From Nostoc sp. CHAB 5834 (lineage in GTDB: Bacteria; Cyanobacteriota; Cyanobacteriia; Cyanobacteriales; Nostocaceae), in assembly GCA_020829485.1 (NCBI GenBank), contig JAIVFU010000015.1, forward strand, positions 47,763-111,762: a stretch of DNA of 64,000 nucleotides, read 5' to 3'. Below the pieces are notes generated by a model. It was not told the DNA's origin. It saw only the letters and a list, made by a program, of their open reading frames with translations, and did no database searches. The position numbers and the translations under genes are program-made. How positions within the stretch are numbered: the first letter of the stretch is position 1; the number at the start of each line of letters is the position of its first letter. This document shows, piece by piece, positions 1-9,218 of this stretch.

Positions 1-216
1 TTTATACTATTTTTATATTTATTTTATAGTTACTACTTTTAAGATAGTTAAAGTTTATATTCTAAAATAGACTTTACATCTTGAATATTATTTGGGAAAA
101 GATATTAGTTTGCTTCATCATTTCTTGAATTAAAATTCCTTGATAATACTCATGTAGTAACAGATTAAGTGATTGATATTAGAGAAGTAGTTGAAAAATC
201 GAACTTGTCTAATATT

Positions 217-369
217 ATGAATAAGAAATGGGCTGTTAAACGACTTACAATCAATCTCACATCAAGTGAGGCTGAGAAGTTGGAAAAATATTGCTCAAGC
301 AGTGGCAGACCAGCAACCGATGTAATTCGGGAATTAATTCGCTCTCTTCCGACTGAAGATGAAGAGTAA
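217..369 (+). CDS. Ribbon-helix-helix (CopG-like) small protein
   Basis: About 50 residues from the ATG at 217; an in-frame GTG at 169 would add 16 residues that look unlike the family. The segment KRLTINLTSSEAEKLEKYC followed by GRPATDVIRELIRSL has the strand-helix-helix layout of CopG/Arc DNA-binding domains, with alternating hydrophobics in the presumed DNA-contacting strand. Such proteins usually act as dimeric repressors or as antitoxins. No toxin gene follows: the next 230 bp hold only a hairpin, so it stands alone here. Start choice is uncertain because neither candidate has a clear ribosome binding site. Confidence 0.7.
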   Translation: MNKKWAVKRLTINLTSSEAEKLEKYCSSSGRPATDVIRELIRSLPTEDEE

Positions 370-481
370 AAAACCTAAAAGAAAAGGAAATCATACTGGA
401 TAAAAACTTAACCAAGAGAGGGAATGAAAGTTTCAATGAGCTTGATGCTAGACAATACTTGTCACAGATTTCGGCAAATGC

Positions 482-511
482 GTAAGCGTCACCCTTGAGA
501 TTGACGCTTAC
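482..511. other. Inverted repeat between convergent genes
   Basis: GTAAGCGTCA at 482-491 pairs with TGACGCTTAC at 502-511 across a 10-base loop. It lies between the convergent ribbon-helix-helix gene and the hydrolase gene and could act as a terminator, although no long T run follows on either strand. Confidence 0.4.
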
Positions 512-602
512 ACTCAACAAATTTGGGCTTTATCTTCTTAAGTTGACACCAATGGGCAAAGACAAGCCCTTACTAGCCATAACATAATCTTGAACAGAAA
601 AG

Positions 603-1799
603 TTATTCAATTCTGGCGCGGAGTGCAGGAGAGCGAAATAGAGTTGCAAATCCAGCTTGCCGCTCATTTAAAGGTTCTAGAGCATCGTTCCAAAGACTTT
701 CATAATAAAAGAAAGTTACGCCTAAACCGCGTTCTTGGGCAGCCCGCACCTGAGACTTAATTTGCTGCATAGGAACTGGATTAGTTCGTAACCCTGTCAT
801 AATGCCAATTCCAGTTGGAATTATTTTTTGTGCTTCTTGAATTTCTACGCGGGAAATATTAGCCACAAAACTTTGCAGATCCGGACGATAAATTTGCACA
901 ATTAACTCATCCACAATATTTTGCCGCATCCAACCCAGCCAATCTTGCAAGTGAAACTTGTAAGCAAAATCATAGTAATTAGGAGAAACAGAGAAAATCG
1001 CCTGGGGTTTTCTTTGCTTCACAGCTTGGTTAAGTTGTACCATGAAAGCCGTAATTTTATCTGCCCGCCACTTTACCCATGCTGCATCTTGGGAATTAGT
1101 TGGGGGAGGATTCTTCGTTTCTTTGGTGTACAAAGCAACTGTATATTGGTCGTAACCAAATTCGTGAGGCAAACTCATGTGATCGTCAAACTGAATGCCA
1201 TCGGCATCATATTGGGTGACAGTTTCCAGCACTAGATTGGTGATGAACTGTTGCACTTTTGGATGGAACGGATTGAGCCACATAACCTCACCCGCCGCAC
1301 TAATCGAAGTTTGACTACCATCCCGCTTTTGTGTGAACCAATCAGGATAATTCATTGCCAATTCTGAGGTTGGGGGAGCCATAAAACCAAACTCAAACCA
1401 GGGAATTACCAGCAATCCTTTGTGATGGGCTTGGGTAATGAGGTCTGCTAAAATATCATGTCCATCTAAACCTTTGTAGACAAAAGGTTGAATACCTGCA
1501 CGTTGTGCGATCGCACTAGGATACATCACATAGCCAGAATTCCACACTACAGGATAGATAGTGTTAAAGTTCAGCCGCCGTAATTGACTCACTGCATCCT
1601 GCACTTTGTCCCGATTTTTGAGGGTGTCAAAATCATTAGTGGTCATCCAAACCCCACGAATTTCCTGACGGGGTATCTGTGCGATGGCGGGGGTGAAACT
1701 GTCTAGCAATAATACAGTAAAAAAGGATATTAAAATGAGAATCGGAAAAAGAAACTTCAGTAGTTGCCGCCAACTTTGAACAATAAAAGATGATTTCAT
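603..1799 (-). CDS. Exported glycoside hydrolase family 10-like protein (GHL10/DUF187)
   Basis: The chosen start (ATG at 1799) gives about 398 residues opening with a hydrophobic segment (LLKFLFPILILISFFTVLL) ending near AIAQ, a likely signal peptide; an upstream ATG at 1868 would add 23 residues. The mature part begins EIRGVWMTTNDFDTL and continues with a TIM-barrel-like series (FNTIYPVVWNSGYVMYPS, GLLVIPWFEFGF, DGIQFDDHMSLP), typical of the cyanobacterial family-10 glycosylhydrolase-like proteins (DUF187). By family it should bind or cleave a polysaccharide outside the cytoplasm, but the substrate is unknown. It is monocistronic, with no linked sugar genes. The family call is firm; the enzymatic role is an inference. 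Confidence 0.85.
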   Translation of the reverse strand: MKSSFIVQSWRQLLKFLFPILILISFFTVLLLDSFTPAIAQIPRQEIRGVWMTTNDFDTLKNRDKVQDAVSQLRRLNFNTIYPVVWNSGYVMYPSAIAQRAGIQPFVYKGLDGHDILADLITQAHHKGLLVIPWFEFGFMAPPTSELAMNYPDWFTQKRDGSQTSISAAGEVMWLNPFHPKVQQFITNLVLETVTQYDADGIQFDDHMSLPHEFGYDQYTVALYTKETKNPPPTNSQDAAWVKWRADKITAFMVQLNQAVKQRKPQAIFSVSPNYYDFAYKFHLQDWLGWMRQNIVDELIVQIYRPDLQSFVANISRVEIQEAQKIIPTGIGIMTGLRTNPVPMQQIKSQVRAAQERGLGVTFFYYESLWNDALEPLNERQAGFATLFRSPALRARIE

Positions 1800-2252
1800 A
1801 AATTTGAATGATGCACTAGCTACCCACACATGCCATTGCTCGTTTTTACGATTGAATCTACTAACCATATAGTCTACAAGTATTTATGCTTAGTACATAA
1901 TTGATGAGTTGGTAGTTGTTCGTTCCCTGCTTATGGAACTTTTGCACCAGAAAAACTAAAGCAGACAAATTAAGATAAGTTGACGCAGCTAATAGGCATT
2001 TGTGCCCAATAATATTTGGTATGGGAAACGAGGTATTGGTTATACTCCATTTTCCTTTTGGACTTCCAAAAAATAAAATCACGAGTATCTAGTAATGATA
2101 ATCATTCTTGTAAAAAATTACGGTAAGAACTTGATGTACACTTTGAGAAATATGAGTTAAACTGATGAATAAAGTAAAAACACTTTGGGAGATTTTAACT
2201 ATTGAATTGAATCTCCCATTTTATTTTAATAACTGACTTCTAATTTTTTTAG

Positions 2253-2455
2253 CTAATTAATTACATTATTATCAATAGTATTATAAGCACGGAATTTGAA
2301 AAAAATTATTGCACGGCGAAGTTGTGATTTAGTATGATCACTAAGCTCTTGAAAATTAGGCTGATGAGAAAGTTCAGCAATTGCATGGTCAGATTGCGAA
2401 AATAAGCTAACATTAATAAATGTATTTGCTCGTTGTAAGCGAAATATGACAATTA
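2253..2455 (-). pseudogene. Coding-like open stretch without a start codon
   Basis: Reading the minus strand down to TAG at 2253-2255 gives a start-less open frame with protein-like composition, including FINVSLFSQSDHAIAEL, LSDHTKSQLRRAIIFF and RAYNTIDNN. The frame stays open into the 3' end of the methyltransferase gene but has no ATG, GTG or TTG. It may be the tail of a decayed gene that once followed the methyltransferase. I do not recognise it. Confidence 0.25.
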
Positions 2456-2494
2456 GAAAAAATATAGTTGCTAAATTCGTTTCTTTTAACTGAA

Positions 2495-3472
2495 TTAGGA
2501 AACATAAAATTTTTCTGTAATCCTTATAGATTTATTTAATTTATCTTTAATATACTCAAGGAGACTTTGAGCAACATACTCTGCAAGCTTCACCGGGACA
2601 GCATTTCCTATCATTTGTTCAAGATCTGTTTTTGTCCCTTCAAAAATAAATGTTTCAGGAAAAGTCTGCAAGTAACTTCTTTCAATTGTAGTCAATGGGC
2701 GCAAGTTTTCTGTAACGCAGACTGGATCTTTAGGGTGTTTCTTATAGGTTTTAGGAATAGGGCGATTAACTCCTCTTACTGTTGGGCTAGGTTCATCAAT
2801 ACTAAAAATCCCTCTTCTTTTGTAACTTCTTGGATGTCTGTAGTAATATTGAATTTGTAATTTGTTTTCCAGATAATCTCTAATAGTCATTGGCTTACCT
2901 GCTAACCTTTTTTTTAGGTAAGGTTCTAGACTTTCGTCTTTTCCTTGTAACTCTCCCAAGCAAAAAAATCTTTTTCGCTTTTGAGGTACACCGCACAGAC
3001 TAGCATCCAAAATTATTTCACTTAAACCATATCCAGCAGCTTTCAAGATTTGTCTAGCCTCTTTATATTTATTGCTTTTACGAAATAGGTCTACGTTCTC
3101 TATCACAAACCACTGAGGAAGAATACTTGTAACTATCTCAGAAAATACAATACTTAAATCCCCTCTTCCTAAATCTTCATCGCGTTTTCCGGCACTAGAA
3201 AAGTCTTGGCAGGGGGGGCCACCAATAATAATTTCAGGACGCATTCCTGTAAAAATTTCATAGTTTCTCTTCAAGTTACTAAGATCGTAATCAAAAATTT
3301 CATGGCTAAAGTTTTTTCGATAAACATCTATAGCTGGTTTCCAATTATCAAATGCTGATACAATATTAAACCCAGCATTTTGAAAGCCTAAAGATAACCC
3401 TCCACAACCGGCGAAAAGGTCTAAAACTCTAGGCGAAAAGCTTTCTGTCTCATATATAAATTTTTCTTTCAT
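2495..3472 (-). CDS. DNA (cytosine-5-)-methyltransferase of a type II restriction-modification system
   Basis: A 325-residue C5-cytosine methyltransferase with the family motifs in order: motif I DLFAGCGGLSLGF (residues 18-30) for AdoMet binding, motif IV GGPPCQDFSSAG with catalytic Cys88, motif VI FVIENVDLF, motif VIII QKRKRFF, and C-terminal IGNAVPVKLAEYVA. The short region between VIII and IX (about 200-270) would be the target recognition domain. It starts 4 bp after the stop of the HindVP-like nuclease reading frame, so the two are probably co-transcribed. By association with HindVP-type enzymes the target may be GRCGYC; that is an inference. The segment is AT-rich and I see no GCGATCGC site in it, unlike the neighbouring chlI, which fits horizontal acquisition. 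Confidence 0.93.
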   Translation of the reverse strand: MKEKFIYETESFSPRVLDLFAGCGGLSLGFQNAGFNIVSAFDNWKPAIDVYRKNFSHEIFDYDLSNLKRNYEIFTGMRPEIIIGGPPCQDFSSAGKRDEDLGRGDLSIVFSEIVTSILPQWFVIENVDLFRKSNKYKEARQILKAAGYGLSEIILDASLCGVPQKRKRFFCLGELQGKDESLEPYLKKRLAGKPMTIRDYLENKLQIQYYYRHPRSYKRRGIFSIDEPSPTVRGVNRPIPKTYKKHPKDPVCVTENLRPLTTIERSYLQTFPETFIFEGTKTDLEQMIGNAVPVKLAEYVAQSLLEYIKDKLNKSIRITEKFYVS

Positions 3473-3476
3473 ACCT

Positions 3477-4067
3477 TTATATGTCTTTTAATTTTTCATC
3501 AAATATCTCTGGATTACTTAGAATAATACCATCAAATCTTCTCTCAGGACTTAAGTAATTTTGTCCTCCACCTAAGATAATATTCCCAATCTCTTCTTTC
3601 CTAATTCTAGGTTTAATCAATTCATCACAAATCATATAAGGGTGAGTATTTACTCCACTTAACGCAAAAGCTTTATCATTCTTAGTATTATATGTCAGTA
3701 TGTCAATTATTGATACGTGTGGTATTTTACCATTTGTGGCAAATTCATATAACATTTTTGCCAACCATATTACAGTTCGCGTATGACGTTGAATACTTTC
3801 TGTCCCAATCGGTAATCTTTTTGTAACATCAAAAAATAACCTAGTAAAACCAAAATCACTCCAAATAAATATATCTAAACAGTTTTGATATAATTTGGAT
3901 GTTTTACCTACAGTTTTCCATACTGGTTGCATTACTAACGGAGATTGCATTTCTATATGATCATAAAGTAAATTATCGGCTCTTGCGTTGGTTTTATGGT
4001 ACGGCATTAAAATAGTCGTTTTATAGAAAGGCTCAAAAACTTCAAATCCAGTCATAGAAAAGAACAT
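3477..4067 (-). pseudogene. HindVP-like restriction endonuclease, C-terminal part (downstream of in-frame stop)
   Basis: This 196-residue frame lies in the same reading frame as the upstream 223-residue frame and is separated from it by one TAA (4077-4079) and three sense codons (Ser-Glu-Pro). It begins MFFSMTGFEVFEPFYKTTI and continues with LDIFIWSDFGFTRLFFDV, which looks like the second half of a single nuclease rather than a separate protein. It ends 4 bp before the methyltransferase start. The ATG at 4067 could allow reinitiation giving a two-subunit enzyme, but a nonsense-inactivated gene is the simpler reading. The HindVP family assignment rests on similarity recalled for the N-terminal half and on the linked C5 methyltransferase. 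Confidence 0.6.
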
Positions 4068-4076
4068 AGGCTCTGA

Positions 4077-4748
4077 TTAGATTTTATTTATTATTCGACT
4101 CCATAAAAGGAACTGAAGAGCCAAATTATCTAGGCTCTCTGTCAATCTTGAAATATAAGGAAGCATATTACGAATACTAATCCAATCACTAATTTCACTA
4201 CAAACTGGATCAAGATATTTGAGTATTTGCTCTCTAGAATCTTTAAATTTTTCAGCAATACTTAATGTTAGATACACTATGGTATCTGGACGAATAACAA
4301 TTTCACAACCATATTTATGATCAGGTAGGCCACAAGTTGAATTATCTGGCAAGGCTGTTAATTTAATTTCTATACTACGCAAGCAAGTATCAAAATTCAA
4401 AGTATTTAATGTAACTAAATCTACTCTTGGTAATCTTCCTATTACTAGTTTTCTATAAGGAAGATAATCGCTTTCAAATGCAAAAAATAAGTTGGAAGAT
4501 AGTGGTACAATACCAAAAATATCAGTTACATCAATTTTTTCATGTTTAATTTTTAGGTTTTTATCAAGAGTTAAATAAACTAACTGTAGTCCTTGAGTAT
4601 GCATATAGCAAGCTAATGAAGCAGGAAAAGAATTATTAAATTGATTTTTTCCCCAACTATTAGCCTGAGAAAAATCCCTATTAGATCTAGCTAATCCAAA
4701 AAGACCAGGTTGTACTGTATTTTGTTGATTCATTAGTTTCTCTGTCAC
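4077..4748 (-). pseudogene. HindVP-like restriction endonuclease, N-terminal part with PD-(D/E)XK residues
   Basis: A 223-residue frame beginning with PGLFGLARSNRDF and FNNSFPASLACYM, segments I associate with HindVP-type (GRCGYC) nucleases. Asp110 in GRLPRVDLV followed by Glu127-Ile-Lys129 (SIEIKLTALPD) matches a PD-(D/E)XK active site, so the catalytic residues sit in this half. The frame stops at TAA 4077-4079 and resumes at once in the same frame (4067 down to 3477). Without the stop the product would be about 423 residues. Known AcyI-type isoschizomers of GRCGYC are common in filamentous cyanobacteria, which makes the specificity plausible but unproven. Likely state: nonsense-inactivated, or a sequencing error. 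Confidence 0.65.
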
Positions 4749-4955
4749 TTACTTATTTAAGTAGTATCTTTTACACAATTAATTTTGCAGCGATACTATT
4801 AATGTATATTCTGTCATAAATTAAATGATTACTCTTATCGTATATATACATAAATAGATGTATTCAATAATCCTTTAAATTTACTAAGCTATTCCACACC
4901 CTACCTGTGTCACAATAGAGAACTGTAATAAGAAAAATATTGTTAAGGTAATTTA

Positions 4956-6080
4956 GTGAGTCCAACTGCTCAATCCACGGCAAGTGCGCGTCGCGTGGTA
5001 TTTCCTTTTACGGCAATTGTGGGCCAGGAAGAAATGAAACTGGCGCTCCTATTGAACGTGATTGACCCCAAAATTGGTGGTGTAATGATCATGGGCGATC
5101 GCGGCACCGGGAAATCCACAACTATCCGGGCGCTAGCTGATCTGCTGCCAGAAATTTCTGTGGTTGCCAATGACCCCTTCAGTAGCGATCCTAGCGACCC
5201 CGACTTGATGAGCGATGAAGTCCGCCAACTGTTAGAACAAGGGGCGGAAATTCCTGTAGCTCACAAAAAAGTTCAAATGGTAGACCTGCCGCTAGGAGCT
5301 ACAGAAGACCGAGTTTGTGGCACAATCGACATTGAGAAAGCTTTATCTGAAGGTGTCAAAGCCTTTGAGCCGGGACTGCTGGCAAAGGCTAATCGAGGCA
5401 TTCTCTATGTGGATGAAGTCAACTTACTAGATGACCACCTCGTAGACGTGCTACTCGATTCCGCCGCGAGTGGATGGAACACTGTAGAACGAGAAGGTAT
5501 TTCGATCCGTCACCCTGCGCGTTTTGTTCTTGTGGGTTCTGGAAACCCGGAAGAAGGCGAACTACGCCCGCAATTGCTCGATCGCTTTGGAATGCACGCA
5601 GAAATTCACACCGTAAAGGAACCAGCCTTGCGGGTGCAAATCGTGGAACAACGGGCGGATTTTGACCAAAATCCTCCAGTATTTCTCGAAAACTACAAAC
5701 CCCAGCAAGAAGCATTGCAACAGCAAATTGTTAATGCTCAACAGCTTTTGCCAGAAGTGAAAATTGACTATGAACTGCGGGTAAAAATTTCTGAAGTCTG
5801 CTCAGAACTGGATGTAGATGGTTTGCGTGGTGACATTGTTAGTAACCGCGCTGCCAAAGCCTTAACAGCTTATGAAGGACGTACTGAAGTTACAGTTGAT
5901 GATATCCACCGCGTAATTACGCTATGCTTGCGTCACAGGCTGCGGAAAGACCCCTTAGAATCGATTGATTCTGGCTACAAAGTTGCCAAAGTTTTTAGCC
6001 GCGTCTTTGGTGTCGAACTACCAGAAGGTGATATTGCACAAAAAAATGGCACAGGTCAAAAGTTAGGGGCTAGGAGCTAA
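4956..6080 (+). CDS. chlI: Magnesium chelatase ATPase subunit I
   Basis: A 374-residue AAA+ protein. ChlI forms the hexameric motor that, with ChlD and ChlH, inserts Mg2+ into protoporphyrin IX, the first committed step of chlorophyll synthesis. Walker A is GDRGTGKST (residues 47-55), Walker [10 protein letters not shown] (148-156), sensor/arginine region [11 protein letters not shown], and the family N-terminus [19 protein letters not shown] is intact. The start is a GTG at 4956; no in-frame ATG lies upstream before a stop. It is transcribed away from the restriction system across a 200-bp AT-rich gap and is followed by a WGATTTT-type inverted repeat. Length and motifs match cyanobacterial ChlI closely. 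Confidence 0.97.
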   Translation: MSPTAQSTASARRVVFPFTAIVGQEEMKLALLLNVIDPKIGGVMIMGDRGTGKSTTIRALADLLPEISVVANDPFSSDPSDPDLMSDEVRQLLEQGAEIPVAHKKVQMVDLPLGATEDRVCGTIDIEKALSEGVKAFEPGLLAKANRGILYVDEVNLLDDHLVDVLLDSAASGWNTVEREGISIRHPARFVLVGSGNPEEGELRPQLLDRFGMHAEIHTVKEPALRVQIVEQRADFDQNPPVFLENYKPQQEALQQQIVNAQQLLPEVKIDYELRVKISEVCSELDVDGLRGDIVSNRAAKALTAYEGRTEVTVDDIHRVITLCLRHRLRKDPLESIDSGYKVAKVFSRVFGVELPEGDIAQKNGTGQKLGARS

Positions 6081-6089
6081 TTAATTTTG

Positions 6090-6160
6090 GATTTTAGATT
6101 TTGGATTTTGGATTTTTCCTTCAATCCAAAATCGAAAATTCAAAATCTAAAATTGGCAGA
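6090..6160. repeat. Inverted GGATTTT-type repeat downstream of chlI
   Basis: Tandem units of the type GGATTTTAGATTTT are followed by their complement (AATCCAAAATC and CAAAATCTAAAATT). This is a common cyanobacterial intergenic heptad-like repeat; it can fold as a hairpin and may serve as the chlI terminator. Confidence 0.5.
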
Positions 6161-6193
6161 GTCTAACTCAACATTTAGCACTCAAAACTGATT

Positions 6194-6490
6194 ATGAGAT
6201 TTTGGTCTTTTTGGTTTAACAGCTTTGTCCTATCTAGCCAATACAACCCGCCCAGATTTGTAGAATTATTGATGCTCTTATTAGCGATCGCACTGCTGGC
6301 AATAGCCAGTATTTTACCCGATAGACCTTATTTAATTTTAGGCTTGAGCTTAGTAGTTGGGGCATCTATTTCTATCTTAGTGCGGGAAGCGATCGCGCCC
6401 TCACCCCAGACCCGAATTACCCAACTAACAGCATCGCTATTGCTCATCATCAGCCTCTATAGCTTTGCTGATTTAATGTACAGTATTTAA
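6194..6490 (+). CDS. Small membrane protein, unknown function
   Basis: 98 residues with three hydrophobic segments: FVELLMLLLAIALLAIASIL, LILGLSLVVGASISILV and QLTASLLLIISLYSFADLM. The gene has an ATG start and contains two GCGATCGC sites, as expected of a native gene. I recognise no domain. It lies about 110 bp downstream of chlI on the same strand, beyond an inverted repeat, so co-transcription is possible but not shown. Confidence 0.7.
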   Translation: MRFWSFWFNSFVLSSQYNPPRFVELLMLLLAIALLAIASILPDRPYLILGLSLVVGASISILVREAIAPSPQTRITQLTASLLLIISLYSFADLMYSI

Positions 6491-6555
6491 TGGGGAGTGG
6501 GGAATAGGGAATAGGGAATGGGGAAGAAACTTAATTAACAATGCCCAATGCCCAA

Positions 6556-7644
6556 TTACCAATTCTGCATTTCCACCAATTCCATACACAACTCATTAAT
6601 TTGCTCTAAATCAGGTTTGTGAGGTAGGGTAGATTGTTCGTAAACAATTTCCATTTCAGCGACCAAATCTTCTGCCTTTTTCATCACCTCCTCATAAGAA
6701 TACTCACCTTTTAAAATAGCTTTTAAATCCTTAAAATCACCAGCTATTCTCCTATCTACAATCACTTCACCTCGCCGCAATATTTCTACTCCACTACGTA
6801 GCAATCTAATGCAGTGCATTCCATGTTTGAGGTCAAAACCCGAATTTCTTTCCATTTCTGCTCTAGCCGGATTCCTATTTTCCTGCCAAGATAAGTAAGC
6901 CTTCCATTCTCTTAAAGCTATTTGATAACTTTGGCTTTTCTGAAGCAGGCGGATAAAATCTTTACGGCTATTGGTTAATTTTTGGGTATATTCTAAAGTT
7001 TCATCTGGCAAAGTGTATTGTTTCAACACACCTTTAAAATCAATATCTGCCGTCAGCAATTGGTATAATTGTTCCGCTTCTTCCAAAAACTCAATCCGTC
7101 CTCTAATTAAGTTATAAAGATATTCCAGAAAAGCATTTAGTTCATCTTTGCTTAAGGGTGCTTCGTCTTCTATGGCGAAATCAGATGGTATTGGCTTTTT
7201 TTGCGGTGGCTTTAACAACCATTTCCGATGAGTTTCCATCTTTTTGATTTGGGCAAAGGCATAACCAGTGTAAGTATGTTTTACCTTCTTACTCAAAAAT
7301 AACTGTTTATGATTAATTAAATGCTGTCCGACTGCGCTTAAAAAAGGATAGTTATTTAACCAGAGCAATTCTAAAACATTGGGATTTGCGCCCGCTAATA
7401 ACTGGAGGATTTTTCTTAATTCATATATAACTGTGTCTTTGTTACCATCAATAAATGGAAATATTCCTGGTTCATCCCAACCAGTATCTTTTTGTTCTAT
7501 ATGATCAAATCCTAAGTAATACCTTTTGGGTGCGATAAATACTCCCCGATAATCAAAGTCTGAATCAGGACGATTTAAACCATAGCCGTGGCTACCTGCT
7601 AAACCAATTAAAATAGTTCTTTGCTCAACTTCTATTCTTTCCAT
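6556..7644 (-). CDS. RlaP-type predicted nucleotidyltransferase
   Basis: A 362-residue member of the polymerase-beta superfamily group annotated as RlaP (RNA ligase-associated polymerase, COG3541). The N-terminus carries the signature GLAGSHGYGLNRPDSDFDYRG: a Gly-Ser motif followed by the D-x-D metal-binding pair. ANPNVLELLWL and the helical C-terminal half (about 150-350) match family architecture and length. These enzymes are predicted to add nucleotides to an RNA or other acceptor, and the substrate is not known. No RNA ligase gene is adjacent, so the context does not help. Confidence 0.85.
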   Translation of the reverse strand: MERIEVEQRTILIGLAGSHGYGLNRPDSDFDYRGVFIAPKRYYLGFDHIEQKDTGWDEPGIFPFIDGNKDTVIYELRKILQLLAGANPNVLELLWLNNYPFLSAVGQHLINHKQLFLSKKVKHTYTGYAFAQIKKMETHRKWLLKPPQKKPIPSDFAIEDEAPLSKDELNAFLEYLYNLIRGRIEFLEEAEQLYQLLTADIDFKGVLKQYTLPDETLEYTQKLTNSRKDFIRLLQKSQSYQIALREWKAYLSWQENRNPARAEMERNSGFDLKHGMHCIRLLRSGVEILRRGEVIVDRRIAGDFKDLKAILKGEYSYEEVMKKAEDLVAEMEIVYEQSTLPHKPDLEQINELCMELVEMQNW

Positions 7645-7661
7645 ATCACCTGATTAACATA

Positions 7662-7747
7662 TAAGTAAGTCGGTGAGAAGAAATCAAACTAGATTAAGTA
7701 ATGTAAAAAATATTGAGATTAGTTCGTAGTGAACGTCGCTCTACTTA
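7662..7747. repeat. Short copy of the TAAGTAAGTCGG MITE-like repeat
   Basis: The first about 70 bases (from TAAGTAAGTCGGTGAGAA through TTCGTAGTGAACG) match the copies at 16569 and 44205, then jump straight to the CTCTACTTA end. It is therefore an internally deleted version of the longer element. Confidence 0.7.
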
Positions 7748-7857
7748 GTCATCCTAACTCATGAGTTAAGCAGGTGGGAAGTGGGCAATGGGGATGCTGA
7801 GGAGCAGAAGAAGAATAACAATCCTCATACCCAATGACTAATACCATTTCACTTTAA

Positions 7858-7965
7858 TACAGCAGATTGCGCTCTAATCGAATACACGTAGAGACGTAGC
7901 AGTGCTACGTCTCTACAAGGTTTTGGGTTTTATATATGTACTTCATTTACCTGAAATCTGCTGTA
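7858..7965. repeat. MITE-like element with TACAGCAGATT ends
   Basis: Starts TACAGCAGATT and ends AATCTGCTGTA. The centre contains a near-perfect palindrome GTAGAGACGTAGC/GCTACGTCTCTAC (7888-7916), which also turns up, with changes, in trpE and near 15.4 kb. No transposase is encoded. Confidence 0.65.
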
Positions 7966-8009
7966 ATGATACAAATACACTGGTAGGGGCATGGCAATGC
8001 CCATTGAAG

Positions 8010-8123
8010 GATACTGAACGGTTCTATAAGGTTTTTTTAGGTGAATACCGCATTATTTACCAGATTGAGGAGCAATCCTTGCTACTAATAGTGATAAAGA
8101 TTGCACATCTCAAAGATTATTAA
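8010..8123 (+). pseudogene. RelE/ParE-type toxin remnant
   Basis: The end of a frame open from 7902 reads ERFYKVFLGEYRIIYQIEEQ and then LLLIVIKIAHLKDY, the C-terminal strands of a RelE-family toxin (compare GEYRIIY with SEYRILY in the intact toxin at 50214). The N-terminal half is absent and replaced by a MITE-like repeat. No antitoxin gene lies upstream. Interpreted as a decayed toxin gene. Confidence 0.5.
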
Positions 8124-8196
8124 AGCTTATCTGCAAAAGCGATCGCCTACATACCACCAAGGGCAACCAACATAAAACTTCAAAATTTACTCTACT

Positions 8197-8372
8197 AGGA
8201 CTTACGCACTGTACAAAATAACTATCTTGTGCATTAACGAAAATACGTTGTTTCAGGCTTTTCTCAATCACCGTTGATTGGGTGCGATCGCCAAAATCTC
8301 ATTGATAAACCTAGCTATAAGCCTTGAAAACTATACCTGTTATTTTGGCTTTTCTGTCAATGCGTAAGTCCT
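8197..8372. repeat. MITE-like element with AGGACTTACGCA ends
   Basis: 176 bp. The left end AGGACTTACGCACTG and the right end (complement AGGACTTACGCATTG) form terminal inverted repeats, with a further inward match around CAAAATAAC. It is non-coding and fills most of the gap between the RelE remnant and the next gene. Confidence 0.7.
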
Positions 8373-8397
8373 ATCTACCACTACGCAACTAAAAATT

Positions 8398-8877
8398 TCA
8401 CAAAATCTCTGCCAACTTTACCACCAGAGTATTTGCCAAATCCAAGAACCTGATGTCATTTGTATCAATGCTATTTCCTTCACCAGCTAGCAGATTTTTT
8501 ACAGCAGATAGCCTGTCATCTACTTCAGAAATTCTCCAAGATTCATCTAAGTTTACTGCAAAATCAAACAGCGATCGCTCTCCTAAATGCTGCCTTACCC
8601 TCACAGCTACACTATCATTACTTACCAGAAATTCTTTAATACTATCTAACTGAAAATTACCTAATATTTCGTCATGTCCCCACGTTTCTAGCCAGTCTCC
8701 ATCCACATCTTCAACGTAAATATTGACAAAATCAACCCCATAAGTTAGCCAGTTCTGCTGCATTTGTCGCGCTGTTGCTAAAGCTTCAGCAAATGTATCT
8801 ACTTGATTGTCCCAGTGAGTTTCTCTTTTGTTAGCCATAAAAGCTCTAATTAGCACGTAAGTATATAGGCTAGACAC
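8398..8877 (-). CDS. Hypothetical protein
   Basis: 159 residues, soluble and acidic (ETHWDNQVDTFAEALATARQM, VNIYVEDVDGDWLETWGHD), with no recognisable motif. The likely initiator may be Met14 (MANKRETHWDNQV), because the first 13 residues include the hydrophobic YTYVLIRAF and no good ribosome binding site is apparent. The C-terminal third (SIDTNDIRFLDLANTLVVKL) looks helical. I do not recognise the family. Confidence 0.55.
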   Translation of the reverse strand: MSSLYTYVLIRAFMANKRETHWDNQVDTFAEALATARQMQQNWLTYGVDFVNIYVEDVDGDWLETWGHDEILGNFQLDSIKEFLVSNDSVAVRVRQHLGERSLFDFAVNLDESWRISEVDDRLSAVKNLLAGEGNSIDTNDIRFLDLANTLVVKLAEIL

Positions 8878-8905
8878 AAATCTGAAATATGAAATTCCTG
8901 AAAAT

Positions 8906-9151
8906 TCACGAAAATTTTAAATATTTGCCACCAGAAAGGTAATCACTGTTATACAGGGCCACGTTGACTAACTGGTTGACAAAATTAGCATCCTTGGGAT
9001 TGTAACTTAAGAACAGCCCCCTATCGATTTCCCACGATCGCAGTGTATTTTGCCAAGCTTCGTACTTTTGATGATTAAGTTCTTCACTAACACTGGTAAC
9101 TTGAATGCACAGTGGTTGATTGTTACGACTAACAATTAAATCTGTTGCCAT
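8906..9151 (-). pseudogene. Short PD-(D/E)XK-like nuclease fragment
   Basis: 81 residues. It begins MATDLIVSRNNQPLCIQVTS, which looks like the D...QxT core of a PD-(D/E)XK nuclease fold (Asp3, Gln17-Val-Thr19), but the helical N-terminus such domains need is missing. The rest (YEAWQNTLRSWEIDRGLFLS) continues normally to the stop. It is probably the 3' remnant of a larger gene; a free-standing small protein is possible. Confidence 0.45.
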
Positions 9152-9218
9152 AGAAAGGTCGGCTATATAACGCTGCCAAAAACTACCTTATCGCTGAACT
9201 ATATCTTGGGCTATTGAT

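Noticed and set aside
1861..2082. 73-residue open frame upstream of the hydrolase-like gene
   Set aside because: No protein-like pattern or ribosome binding site, and its 3' end overlaps the longest form of the hydrolase gene. Treated as chance.
5419..5715. Antisense frames over chlI and similar shadows over acs, livH and the kinases
   Set aside because: Each lies opposite a gene with strong family motifs; the long antisense frames follow from codon bias.
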